A stretch of 64,000 nt of DNA. It comes from Putridiphycobacter sp045110285 (GTDB lineage: Bacteria > Bacteroidota > Bacteroidia > Flavobacteriales_D > Crocinitomicaceae). Within the stretch, counting starts at the first letter, position 1; the number at the start of each line of letters is the position of its first letter. The stretch is from contig JBGCGA010000003.1 of the NCBI GenBank assembly GCA_045110285.1, positions 1-64,000 of the forward strand, given 5' to 3'. This document shows positions 17,235 through 24,861 of the stretch, piece by piece. Made by a program: the position numbers and the translations under genes. The notes beneath the pieces are model-generated. The model saw only the letters and a program-made list of their open reading frames with translations, was not told the origin of the DNA and did not search any database.

Positions 17235-17771
17235 TTAGTTAAGCAGTATATTTTTTAAGTTCGTTAATTGACTTGCCACTGAGGCGTCAATTTGTTTATC
17301 TTCTACATTAACGATAAAACCTCCTACTATCGAAGGATCTATTTTTTCAACGACTGATAGTTCACCTTTCACAGTTGCCTTCACTTTTTCAAGTATTGTC
17401 GTTTTTGTTTTGGCGTCTAAAGCCTCTGCTGAGGTAATAATGACATCAACAATGCCTTTGTGTTGCTTGAATAAATGAATGAAGCTATCGGCAATGGTAG
17501 GTAGCAGACTTGCTCTGTTGTTTTTTGTAATCAATGTCAAAAAATCAACTGAAACAGGTTCCATTTTACCATTAAATAACGCAGCGAAAACTTCAACTTT
17601 TTTTGAAGCATGAATGACTGGATTATTCAACATATTGACGAAATCTTTAGATTCTGCACAAACTGCTGATAATTCAACCATATCTTTATTAACTTTTTCA
17701 ACTGAGTTTTGCTCAATTGAAAGATCAAGTAATGATTTGGCGTATCGAGATGCTACTAAAGTTCCTTTCAT
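17235..17771 (-). CDS. atpH: ATP synthase F1 subunit delta
   Basis: A 178-residue peripheral-stalk subunit joining the F1 head to the b dimer. The start SRYAKSLLDLSIEQN is the conserved first helix (RYAxAL type). The C-terminal part has IVGGFIVNVEDKQIDASVASQLTNL, the usual delta signature. It lies 6 bases after atpF. A small palindrome CTGCTT-AGTT-AAGCAG overlaps its stop region (17231-17246). Confidence 0.95.
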   Translation of the reverse strand: MKGTLVASRYAKSLLDLSIEQNSVEKVNKDMVELSAVCAESKDFVNMLNNPVIHASKKVEVFAALFNGKMEPVSVDFLTLITKNNRASLLPTIADSFIHLFKQHKGIVDVIITSAEALDAKTKTTILEKVKATVKGELSVVEKIDPSIVGGFIVNVEDKQIDASVASQLTNLKNILLN

Positions 17772-17777
17772 TTTCTA

Positions 17778-18278
17778 TTAATTTAAGGTAATGTCTTCTG
17801 CTAATTGTCCGGCTAACGCTTTTTGTTTATCGCTTGAAGCTAATTCGCCTTTTACAATTTTTTCCGCAATTTCTAATGATAACGCGGCAACATGTGACTT
17901 GATTTCTGTCATAGCAGCATTTTTTTCATTTGTAATGGCTTTGTGCGCATCACTCATAATTTTATCAGCTTCTACTTTTGATTTATCTTTAGCCTCAGCA
18001 ATCATTAGCTTGCTTGCCTCATTAGCTTCCTTAATAATTTGATCTCTTTCAGCCCTTGCTTCCTTTAAAAGTGTTTCATTTTCAGATTGTAGAGCAGCCA
18101 TTTCAGCCTTTGTTTTATCGGCTAATGCGAGTGAATCAGAAATACTGTCTTCACGGTCTTTAACTGCTTTTAAGATGGGTTTCCAAGCAAATTTTGCTAA
18201 CAATATCATTAAAATGACGAACACAATTGTTCCCCAAAAAATGATACCAATGGAAGGACTAATTAATGGATTATCCAT
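17778..18278 (-). CDS. atpF: ATP synthase F0 subunit b
   Basis: A 166-residue peripheral-stalk protein: one N-terminal membrane segment (FWGTIVFVILMILLAKFAW) followed by a long charged helix rich in Ala, Glu and Lys that forms the coiled-coil stator. The motif KPILKAVKDREDSI is typical. It is separated from atpE by a hairpin at 18303-18339. One copy only, so the stator is a homodimer. Confidence 0.95.
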   Translation of the reverse strand: MDNPLISPSIGIIFWGTIVFVILMILLAKFAWKPILKAVKDREDSISDSLALADKTKAEMAALQSENETLLKEARAERDQIIKEANEASKLMIAEAKDKSKVEADKIMSDAHKAITNEKNAAMTEIKSHVAALSLEIAEKIVKGELASSDKQKALAGQLAEDITLN

Positions 18279-18302
18279 ATTTAATGTTTTTAAAAGTTAA
18301 TT

Positions 18303-18339
18303 AAAACCAGAAAGCAGGCAATCCCTACATTCTGGTTTT
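18303..18339 (-). promoter_or_regulatory. Hairpin between atpE and atpF
   Basis: A 10-bp perfect stem AAAACCAGAA (18303-18312) / TTCTGGTTTT (18330-18339) with a 17-base loop, just after the atpE stop. It is positioned to protect or partly end the atpE transcript, raising c-subunit output over the downstream b subunit. The regulatory effect is inferred. Confidence 0.65.
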
Positions 18340-18346
18340 GTAATAA

Positions 18347-18553
18347 TTACTTAGCGATCATACCAACTACAACACCGAATAATGCTACACCTTCAATAAG
18401 AGCTGCTGCAATAATCATGTTCGTTTGGATTTTGTTAGTCGCTTCTGGTTGTCTTGCGATTGCGTCCATTGCTGATCCACCAATTCTACCAATACCTAAA
18501 CCTGCACCTAATACTGCTAGTCCGGCTCCGATTGCTCCAACTGTTCCTGTCAT
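18347..18553 (-). CDS. atpE: ATP synthase F0 subunit c
   Basis: A 68-residue double-helix proteolipid of the rotor ring. The conserved polar loop ARQPE is at residues 33-37 and the ion-binding glutamate is E54 in ALIEGVALFG. The Gln and Ser/Thr residues that form the sodium site in known Na+-type c subunits are replaced by Ile and Gly-Val, so a proton-driven ring is likely. The short length and alanine/glycine helix packing are normal. Confidence 0.97.
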   Translation of the reverse strand: MTGTVGAIGAGLAVLGAGLGIGRIGGSAMDAIARQPEATNKIQTNMIIAAALIEGVALFGVVVGMIAK

Positions 18554-18592
18554 AACTTACTTTTTTATATTTAACTTTAATTTACTATTTAA

Positions 18593-19672
18593 TTAATGGT
18601 GCCCATCATCTACCGCTGCACCAATAAACATGGCCGATAGCATTGTGAAAATATATGCCTGTAAAAAGGCCACCAAGGTTACTTCCAATACGGAAATGAA
18701 TAATGCCAACGGAACTGATAAAGCAGCCCAAGCAATGTTTTGATTGATGAAAATGATTCCAATGATTGAAATAACAATAATGTGTCCAGCTGTAATATTC
18801 GCAAATAAACGAATGGTTAGTGCTGCTGGTTTAATCAAAACGCCCATCAATTCAATAGGAACAAGAATTGGATACAATAGCACAGGTACACCTGGAGGCA
18901 TTAACATATGCTTCCAAAATGCCCATTTTGAGTTTATTAATTGAATAATTAAAGTCATTAAGGCCAGCATTAGCGTAATGCTAATATTACCTGTCATGTT
19001 GATACCTCCAATAAAAGGAATTAAACCCAAAAGATTACCAAACCAAATAAAGAAAAATGCGGTTAGTAAATATGGCATGTACTTCATATACTTATCAGCA
19101 CCAATATTTTCTTTTGAGAAATCTTTAACAAATAAAACTAATGGCTCCATCCATGAAGCAATTCCTCTTGGAGCTTCAGGCTTTTCTGTTTTGTAACGTT
19201 TTGCAACTGCTCTAAAAATGAACCACATTAAAAAAGCAACAACGAAAATTGCTGCGACTACTTTGGTGATCGAAAAATCCAGAGGTGTTTTAGCATTGTC
19301 AGCCGTATGAGTTTCATGGTTGAGGTGTAAAGTACTTTCTCCAGTGTTCAGTTGATATATTTTTTCGTGCATTTTAACAAATGACATCCCATTTTTTTCA
19401 ACAATGTGATGCCCTTCATCATCATGGTGAAATTCAGAGGACATAAATGTTACCAATCCACTTTCTGTCCACAGAATAACTGGTAAAGGGATAGAAAAAG
19501 CATCATGCCCTTCGCCCCATAAATGAATATCGTGTGCATCCAAAACGTGATGAATTGGATCCATCTCAACAGTTTTTGTCGTTTCTTCTGAATGTGATTC
19601 GCTAGAAGCAAGAAGATTAACTCCTGAAAGTAGGATAGCTATTAGAAGTGCTGTTTTAATGGCGTATTTCAT
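18593..19672 (-). CDS. atpB: ATP synthase F0 subunit a with His-rich N-terminal extension
   Basis: A 359-residue proton-channel subunit, well over 80 residues longer than E. coli AtpB. The first 23 residues form a signal-like segment (ALLIAILLSGVNLLASS). A His/Glu-rich region follows (DPIHHVLDAHDIHLWGEGHD, FHHDDEGHH) and would sit in the periplasm. The core starts near residue 130 with a membrane helix. It contains PAALTIRLFANITAGH, whose arginine faces the c ring. Similar extensions occur in Bacteroidetes AtpB. A promoter with both consensus boxes lies just upstream, inside the operon. Confidence 0.95.
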   Translation of the reverse strand: MKYAIKTALLIAILLSGVNLLASSESHSEETTKTVEMDPIHHVLDAHDIHLWGEGHDAFSIPLPVILWTESGLVTFMSSEFHHDDEGHHIVEKNGMSFVKMHEKIYQLNTGESTLHLNHETHTADNAKTPLDFSITKVVAAIFVVAFLMWFIFRAVAKRYKTEKPEAPRGIASWMEPLVLFVKDFSKENIGADKYMKYMPYLLTAFFFIWFGNLLGLIPFIGGINMTGNISITLMLALMTLIIQLINSKWAFWKHMLMPPGVPVLLYPILVPIELMGVLIKPAALTIRLFANITAGHIIVISIIGIIFINQNIAWAALSVPLALFISVLEVTLVAFLQAYIFTMLSAMFIGAAVDDGHH

Positions 19673-19719
19673 ATCTAAATTTCTGCGCGTTAAAAGTACC
19701 TTTAACTTAAAATTTTGCG

Positions 19720-19749
19720 CAAAGGTATAGATAAAAACTAAATTGGCAA
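19720..19749 (-). promoter_or_regulatory. Internal promoter of the ATP synthase operon, upstream of atpB
   Basis: On the minus strand, TTG (19747-19749), a 19-base spacer and TACCTTTG (19720-19727) match the Bacteroidetes consensus exactly. Transcription would start near 19714, with about 40 nt of leader before atpB. It lets the structural subunits be made independently of the bactofilin-headed transcript. Confidence 0.65.
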
Positions 19750-19755
19750 TTTTTT

Positions 19756-20178
19756 TTAAAGATTTTCCTGCTTTTTCAGCTTCTTCAATTCTGCGTGTTT
19801 AACCATTTGTAGAATGATGAAAGTTTCAATAATAAGTACTGGGAAAAACACTGCAAAAAATTGATAAATAAAAGGCCTTGTGCTTTCGTCTTGATCTAGT
19901 AAAAAAGGCAATAAAAAAGTGATTGAGGCAAATAATTTAATCACTATTAATGCCAAGAAACCTTTCCCAATAAGTGTTTCGTCATTTTTTTGAATGAGAA
20001 AAATACCATAAATGCCTAGAAGAGAAAAACAGGTAAAAAAAAGATAGATATATATAACATTGAATGTGAAATAAATATCGGGAAGTAATGTAGACAATAG
20101 AAATAGATGAATCGCAGCGAGCATGATGATGATCATCAATTCAAGTAAAATGAGTTTGTGCAATTTTTCTTTTTTCAT
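19756..20178 (-). CDS. Small four-helix membrane protein in the AtpI position
   Basis: A 140-residue protein with four hydrophobic segments (LLELMIIIMLAAIHLFLL; YIYLFFTCFSLLGIYGIFLI; LALIVIKLFASITFLLPFLL; FFAVFFPVLIIETFIIL) and a lysine-rich tail. I do not recognise the family from sequence. Its place between the AtpZ-like gene and atpB is where AtpI-type assembly proteins sit in many ATPase operons, so help with c-ring or a-subunit assembly is a reasonable guess. It follows the AtpZ-like gene by 1 base. Confidence 0.65.
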   Translation of the reverse strand: MKKEKLHKLILLELMIIIMLAAIHLFLLSTLLPDIYFTFNVIYIYLFFTCFSLLGIYGIFLIQKNDETLIGKGFLALIVIKLFASITFLLPFLLDQDESTRPFIYQFFAVFFPVLIIETFIILQMVKHAELKKLKKQENL

Positions 20179-20179
20179 T

Positions 20180-20401
20180 TTAATTTTCGTGCTCTGATTC
20201 TTTGTTCATTTTTATGACATCTCTTATCACCTGATAAATTGCAATAGCGATAGCAATCAAGATTAAAGTGATTGTCCAAAGTTGATCTGTGTTTTCGTAT
20301 TTATTGTCAAGGTATTGACCACCCCAGGCGCCTAGCCCAATGGTTATGGCCATTTGAAAACCTAATGCAGAATACTTAAGCGTGTTTTTTTTCATTGGCA
20401 T
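20180..20401 (-). CDS. AtpZ/AtpI family protein
   Basis: A 73-residue protein with two membrane segments (YSALGFQMAITIGLGAWGGQYLD and TITLILIAIAIAIYQVIRDV). The GxxxGxxxD pattern in helix 1 and the Y-x-V-I-R in helix 2 are those of the AtpZ/AtpI group, associated with ATP synthase assembly and ion (Mg/Ca) transport in other bacteria. It is 2 bases from bactofilin and 1 base from the next membrane gene, so it belongs to the operon. Confidence 0.85.
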   Translation of the reverse strand: MPMKKNTLKYSALGFQMAITIGLGAWGGQYLDNKYENTDQLWTITLILIAIAIAIYQVIRDVIKMNKESEHEN

Positions 20402-20403
20402 AT

Positions 20404-20829
20404 CTAGTATACCATTTCAGAATCTGCTTTTTCGTCAAGCAAAATATTTTCTTTGGTAGCAGGTTGTGTGGAATTCGGGTTCATTGTACATGTCCCTGTG
20501 AATTCAGCACCTTCTAGCACGCCAATTTTATGAGTAGCAATTGTTCCCTCAACCTTTGCAGTTTCTTTTAAAACTAAAAGACCATCCACCAAAATGTTTC
20601 CAATAATAGTGCCTTCAATGTCAGCATTGAGGCAAGTCATATCCCCTTCAACAACACCACCTTTCCCAAGCACAACTTTACCTTTTACAGTCAGATTTCC
20701 TGTAACTTTACAGTCTATTCTAATATTACCTTCAGTTACAATGTCACCAGTTATCGTTGTGCCTTCGCACAATCTATTCAATTGGTTAGAACTGACAGTT
20801 GCATCTTTTGAATTATTTCCTTTAAACAT
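20404..20829 (-). CDS. Bactofilin (polymer-forming cytoskeletal protein)
   Basis: A 141-residue protein from the ATG at 20829 (MFKGNNSKD). An upstream in-frame TTG at 20850 is unlikely because it lies only a few bases past the -7 box, at or before the predicted transcription start. The core is a short beta-helix with repeating I-x-G-x-I/V units (GNIRIDCKVTGNLTVKGKVVLG, EGDMTCLNADIEGTIIGNILV), which polymerises into filaments without nucleotide. Bactofilins organise envelope enzymes and cell shape. Placement at the head of the F-ATPase operon is a known Bacteroidetes arrangement, but any functional link is unproven. Confidence 0.92.
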   Translation of the reverse strand: MFKGNNSKDATVSSNQLNRLCEGTTITGDIVTEGNIRIDCKVTGNLTVKGKVVLGKGGVVEGDMTCLNADIEGTIIGNILVDGLLVLKETAKVEGTIATHKIGVLEGAEFTGTCTMNPNSTQPATKENILLDEKADSEMVY

Positions 20830-20851
20830 AATCTTATTTGCGCTAGACAAG

Positions 20852-20882
20852 CAAAAATACTGATTTTAATTGGAACCGTCAA
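20852..20882 (-). promoter_or_regulatory. Promoter of the bactofilin/ATP synthase operon
   Basis: On the minus strand, TTG (20880-20882), a 20-base spacer and TATTTTTG (20852-20859). Transcription would begin around 20846. This supports the bactofilin start at 20829 over the upstream TTG. Confidence 0.6.
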
Positions 20883-20903
20883 AAGAAATATAACGACAGA
20901 AGG

Positions 20904-22151
20904 TTAGCTGTCGACAGTAATCTTCACAAGTTCAACTTTGTTGCTTGACACTTCAACAATCGAAATTAAGTACTCTTTGTAATTGAATTTTGTTCCTTTT
21001 TCGGGGATTTCTTCTAGCTCGTTAAAAATAAGGCCTCCTAAAGTTTCATACTCATCTTTTTCATCAAAATTGAAATCATATTTATCATTTAAAGTGTCTA
21101 TTTCAATTCGAGCAGAAAAGAGGTAAGAATAATCGTCTAATTGTTTTTCTATCAATTCGTCTGAGTCATGTTCATCTACAATTTCTCCAAATATTTCTTC
21201 AATAATATCTTCTACTGTAATCATACCTGATGTACCACCAAATTCGTCGACAACTATTGCAACTGTTCGTTTTTGCTTTGTAAACTCTTCCAGGAGCATT
21301 TTTGCAAGTATAGCTTCTGGTACTATTGAAATTGGCAGTAATATTTGCTTGAGTGATTCCGGTTTTTTAAATAATTCGTAGGAATGAACATACCCAATAA
21401 TATGGTCAATTGAGTCGCGATATACTAGAATTTTTGAAAATCCAGTTTCAATAAATCGGGCTTTTAATTCCTCTATCGATATTTCAACGTTCACGGCTGT
21501 AATTTCTGTTCGTGGAATCATGCAATCTCTTGCTTTGGTGGTTGAAAAGTCCAAAGCATTTTGTAGAATTTGTATTTCATTATCCATTTCGAATTCAGCT
21601 TCCATTCTGTCTGAAATGTCTTTCACATAGTCATCTAAATCGACTTTGGAAAATGCTTGTTTAGTGTTTTCAATGTTAACACCAAATAGCTTTAAGAATA
21701 GTTTAGATAGAAAAGTAGTGAATAAAGTTGGTAGAATTAGAGCCCAGTATATTAAAAATAGCGGCAAAGAAAATACAGATAACGACCGGTTGGGATTAAT
21801 CCTGAATATGGCTTTAGGCAAAAATTCTGCAGTGACTAAAACAATTAATGTAGAAACCACTGTTTGAGCTATTAATATGAAAGCTTGATTGTTGTATACT
21901 GCCGTAAAGGAGGGTTCAAGTGCTTTTGCCATATAAATACCATATACCACCAGCGCAATATTATTGCCCAATAGCATAGTGCTAATGAATTTGGATTCAT
22001 TATTAACAAAAAATGACAATAATTTTCCGTTTAAGGAACCACTGTTTCTACCTAGCTCAATTTTTAAACGATTTGCTGAAATAAAGGCTATTTCCATTCC
22101 TGAAAAAAAAGCGGATGCAATGAGTGTTGATATGATTATAATTGTAATCAT
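20904..22151 (-). CDS. CNNM/CBS-domain transporter-like membrane protein (CorC/HlyC family)
   Basis: A 415-residue inner-membrane protein. The N-terminal DUF21/CNNM region has about four helices (IIIISTLIASAFFSGMEIAFISANR signature in parts). Next comes the CBS pair (RDCMIPRTEITAV; FSKILVYRDSIDHIIGYVH; AIVVDEFGGTSGMITVEDIIEEIFGEI), then a CorC/HlyC C-terminal domain. The family is linked to Mg2+ or Co2+ efflux. Flavobacterial GldE has the same architecture, but the usual gldD and ssb neighbours are absent here, so I leave it as a general family member. A 46-codon frame overlaps its start. Confidence 0.9.
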   Translation of the reverse strand: MITIIIISTLIASAFFSGMEIAFISANRLKIELGRNSGSLNGKLLSFFVNNESKFISTMLLGNNIALVVYGIYMAKALEPSFTAVYNNQAFILIAQTVVSTLIVLVTAEFLPKAIFRINPNRSLSVFSLPLFLIYWALILPTLFTTFLSKLFLKLFGVNIENTKQAFSKVDLDDYVKDISDRMEAEFEMDNEIQILQNALDFSTTKARDCMIPRTEITAVNVEISIEELKARFIETGFSKILVYRDSIDHIIGYVHSYELFKKPESLKQILLPISIVPEAILAKMLLEEFTKQKRTVAIVVDEFGGTSGMITVEDIIEEIFGEIVDEHDSDELIEKQLDDYSYLFSARIEIDTLNDKYDFNFDEKDEYETLGGLIFNELEEIPEKGTKFNYKEYLISIVEVSSNKVELVKITVDS

Positions 22152-22288
22152 TCAACGACGTCAATTTTGGAAAAAAAAGGGTAGTCAACTAGCGTAAAAT
22201 CTAAAGGCTTTGTTGTAAAAAAGAATTCACTAGTTGCCGCAGCAGAGTATATTTGATTGGGCCTAGGCCTCTGGGGTTCGTCGTCCAT
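22148..22288 (-). CDS. Possible 46-residue small protein overlapping the CNNM gene start
   Basis: ATG at 22288 opens MDDEPQRPRPNQIYSAAAT and ends in VVE, with the stop TGA overlapping the ATG of the CNNM gene (ATGA). That overlap is the usual form of coupled genes in this genome. The residues are acidic and proline-rich at first, with no membrane segment or known motif. Codon usage in the first ten codons (CCC, CAG, AGG) differs from neighbours. It may be a real small protein, a leader frame controlling the downstream gene, or chance. Confidence 0.35.
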   Translation of the reverse strand: MDDEPQRPRPNQIYSAAATSEFFFTTKPLDFTLVDYPFFSKIDVVE

Positions 22289-22345
22289 TTTAGAATCAGA
22301 GTATTAAACTAATATACGAATTTACTAAAAATTACTGGTTTCGCA

Positions 22346-23632
22346 TTAATCTTTTGGTAATTCCAAATCGAATCCAATGTCTTTTCTATGGTAGGCTTTG
22401 TCAAAACTAATTTTGGCAGTGTTTTCGTAACTCTTAGCAAGTGCTTTTTCAAAATCCTTGCCGTAGGCTGTGACACATAGTACCCGTCCCCCACTTGAGA
22501 TTGTTTTTGCTCCATCTTGTTTTGTGCCGGCATGAAATACCAATGCATCAACTACGTCATGCATTCCACTTATTTCTTTTTCCTTTTCGTAGCTATTTGG
22601 ATATCCGCCTGAAACCATCATAACAGCAGCAGCAGCTTTATCATAAAACATAATATCTCGTTCCGAAAGTGTATTTGAGGCAACCCCTTCAAACAAATCA
22701 ATGATGTCTGAACGCAGTCGAGGCATAACAACTTCCGTTTCTGGGTCTCCCATTCGACAGTTATATTCTATCACATACGGATCGTTACCTACTTTTATGA
22801 TGCCTATAAAAATGAATCCTTTGTAGTTTATTCCTTCTTTTCGAAGTCCTTTAACAGTTGGAATTATGATTTGATTTTCAATTTTATCCTTGAATCCGTG
22901 AGTAGCAAAAGGGACAGGAGAAATTGCTCCCATTCCACCGGTATTTAACCCTGTATCACCTTCACCAATTCTTTTATAGTCCTTTGCTTCAGGTAAAATT
23001 TTATAAGAAATACCATCTGTTAATACAAAGACTGACATTTCAATGCCACTTAAAAATTCCTCAATCACTACTTTAGAAGAAGCATCTCCAAATTTAGCGC
23101 CAGCTAGCATATTGTCTAGTTCCTTTTTGGCTTCATTTAAATCGTCAATTATCAGTACACCTTTGCCTGCAGCCAACCCGTCTGCTTTTAAAACATATGG
23201 CGATTTTAGTTTGTCTAGAAATTGATACCCGGCTTCAATGTTATCTTTTGTAAACGTAGCGTATTTAGCTGTTGGAATATTATATTTTTTCATGAATTGC
23301 TTCGAAAAATCTTTACTTCCTTCTAATTGTGCTCCATCTTTTGTTGGCCCAATTACGCCTACTTTTTTTAGGTCTTCATCTGCCAAAAAGAAATCGTGGA
23401 TTCCTTTTACAAGAGGCTCTTCAGGTCCTACAACTACAATGTCAATTTTATTTTCAATCACAAAAGTTCTAATACCTTCAAAGTCGTTCACTTGCAAATC
23501 AACATTAACTCCTATTTGATTTGTTCCAGCGTTGCCTGGAGCAATAAACAATTTGTCTAATTGCGAACTTTGCGCGATCTTCCATGAAATAGCATGCTCT
23601 CTACCCCCTGATCCTAAAACTAAAATATTCAT
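22346..23632 (-). CDS. purD: Phosphoribosylamine-glycine ligase (GAR synthetase)
   Basis: A 428-residue ATP-grasp enzyme joining glycine to phosphoribosylamine in purine synthesis. The start MNILVLGSGGREHAI and the APGNAGT motif are the substrate-binding N-domain. The ATP-grasp part has YVLKADGLAAGKGV, GAKFGDASSKVVIEEFLSG and the metal-site segment YNCRMGDPETEVVMPRL. Full length, single copy. A -7 box is 16 bases upstream of the ATG. Confidence 0.97.
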   Translation of the reverse strand: MNILVLGSGGREHAISWKIAQSSQLDKLFIAPGNAGTNQIGVNVDLQVNDFEGIRTFVIENKIDIVVVGPEEPLVKGIHDFFLADEDLKKVGVIGPTKDGAQLEGSKDFSKQFMKKYNIPTAKYATFTKDNIEAGYQFLDKLKSPYVLKADGLAAGKGVLIIDDLNEAKKELDNMLAGAKFGDASSKVVIEEFLSGIEMSVFVLTDGISYKILPEAKDYKRIGEGDTGLNTGGMGAISPVPFATHGFKDKIENQIIIPTVKGLRKEGINYKGFIFIGIIKVGNDPYVIEYNCRMGDPETEVVMPRLRSDIIDLFEGVASNTLSERDIMFYDKAAAAVMMVSGGYPNSYEKEKEISGMHDVVDALVFHAGTKQDGAKTISSGGRVLCVTAYGKDFEKALAKSYENTAKISFDKAYHRKDIGFDLELPKD

Positions 23633-23648
23633 TCCAATAAATTTTTAA

Positions 23649-23656
23649 CAAAAGTA
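23649..23656 (-). promoter_or_regulatory. -7 promoter box of purD
   Basis: TACTTTTG on the minus strand, 16 bases before the purD ATG, predicts a leader of only about 10 nt. No -33 TTG is clear at the normal spacing. Confidence 0.45.
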
Positions 23657-23697
23657 AACCATGGTAGCATGTGACTGACATTAATTTATCAACAATA

Positions 23698-24714
23698 CTA
23701 CTTTTTTTTACCGTTTATAAATGCATGAAAAGCTACTGCATTTGCGACCGCACTTTCAATAGGAGTGAAAGAAAAATTTAAAGCTTGTTTAAGTTTAGAG
23801 TGATCGTATTTTGAGCTACTCATGGCGCTCCGCGCAGTTTCCTTGGTTATTTTGGGTCTGCGGAAAGTAATAAATGCTAGTAGTCTTTCGAGGCGCCAAC
23901 CGATAGCAACTAACCATTTTTTTGCTGCAATGGTTGGAGGTTTAACTTGAAGAGCATTAGCAATATAGTCGAAAAGTGTTTTAAATTTGAGATTTTCCCC
24001 TGTTACTAAAAACCGCTCATTCATAATATTTTGATCTATAAGTTGAACCATACTCTTTGCAACATCTCTGGCATCAACAAATGCATTTTGGCCTGATGGA
24101 TAAAACTTCAGTCCTTTTTTAACAGATTGAAAAATTGCCAATGAGCTTTCAGTCCAGTAGCCAGCACCTAAAATAACGCAAGGGTTCACTATTGTGGCAT
24201 TTAATCCTTCTTCAATTGCTCGCCACACCTCCATTTCGGCTGAATATTTACTGACAGCATAGTTAGAATTTTCGCTCGAAGTGACCCACTGTTGCTTTTC
24301 GGTGTAGATATCACTTTTCTTTTGGCGACCGATTGCTGCTGTGGAGCTAACATGGCAAAATTGTTTTACATTAGAGGTTAATGCAATATTTACCATATTG
24401 GCAGTACCAATTTTATTGGTTTTTATCAATTTTTGAAAATCTCTTCTGTCAAATGATACATTTCCAGCACAGTGATAGACAGTTTCGCAACCAGCCATAT
24501 GTGTTTCAAGTGATGGGACGTTTAATATATCACCTTTAACCCATTCAATTTTTTTATAATTCCTGTCATGGCCTTCATAAAAGGTAAAGATATCTTTTAC
24601 CATTGATAAATCAGAATCTGATCGTTTAAGCGCCCGAATTGATTCTTCACGCTTGCATAATTCCACTAACAAATGTGCTCCCAACACACCTGTTCCGCCT
24701 GTTACAAATATCAT
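23698..24714 (-). CDS. NAD(P)-dependent epimerase/reductase, extended SDR family
   Basis: A 338-residue Rossmann-fold enzyme resembling dihydroflavonol-4-reductase/3-beta-HSD-type extended SDRs. The cofactor loop is VTGGTGVLGAHL (residues 4-15). The catalytic Tyr and Lys lie in SNYAVSKYSAE (Y-x-x-x-K), with the Ser in VSSTAAIG upstream. It would reduce or oxidise a keto or hydroxyl substrate; the substrate is not apparent. The -7 box sits only four bases before the ATG, suggesting a leaderless mRNA. Confidence 0.88.
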   Translation of the reverse strand: MIFVTGGTGVLGAHLLVELCKREESIRALKRSDSDLSMVKDIFTFYEGHDRNYKKIEWVKGDILNVPSLETHMAGCETVYHCAGNVSFDRRDFQKLIKTNKIGTANMVNIALTSNVKQFCHVSSTAAIGRQKKSDIYTEKQQWVTSSENSNYAVSKYSAEMEVWRAIEEGLNATIVNPCVILGAGYWTESSLAIFQSVKKGLKFYPSGQNAFVDARDVAKSMVQLIDQNIMNERFLVTGENLKFKTLFDYIANALQVKPPTIAAKKWLVAIGWRLERLLAFITFRRPKITKETARSAMSSSKYDHSKLKQALNFSFTPIESAVANAVAFHAFINGKKK

Positions 24715-24718
24715 TTAA

Positions 24719-24726
24719 CAAAAGTA
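24719..24726 (-). promoter_or_regulatory. -7 promoter box 4 nt from the SDR start codon
   Basis: TACTTTTG-TTAA-ATG on the minus strand. With the usual distance from -7 box to start point, transcription would begin at or within a base or two of the A of ATG. Confidence 0.5.
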
Positions 24727-24861
24727 ATGAATTATAAAAGTGTGAATGCAAAATTTAAGTTTGGATTGTTTTTTGCAAACCTTTTTTAACTCGGATGTAT
24801 TTTTATAACTTTGAACCAAAGAAATAAACTTACTACCTTTATAAGGAATAAAACAGAACGA

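Noticed and set aside
20904..22151. Gliding protein GldE
   Set aside because: The architecture is compatible, but the usual gldD and ssb neighbours are missing, so a specific name is not supported.
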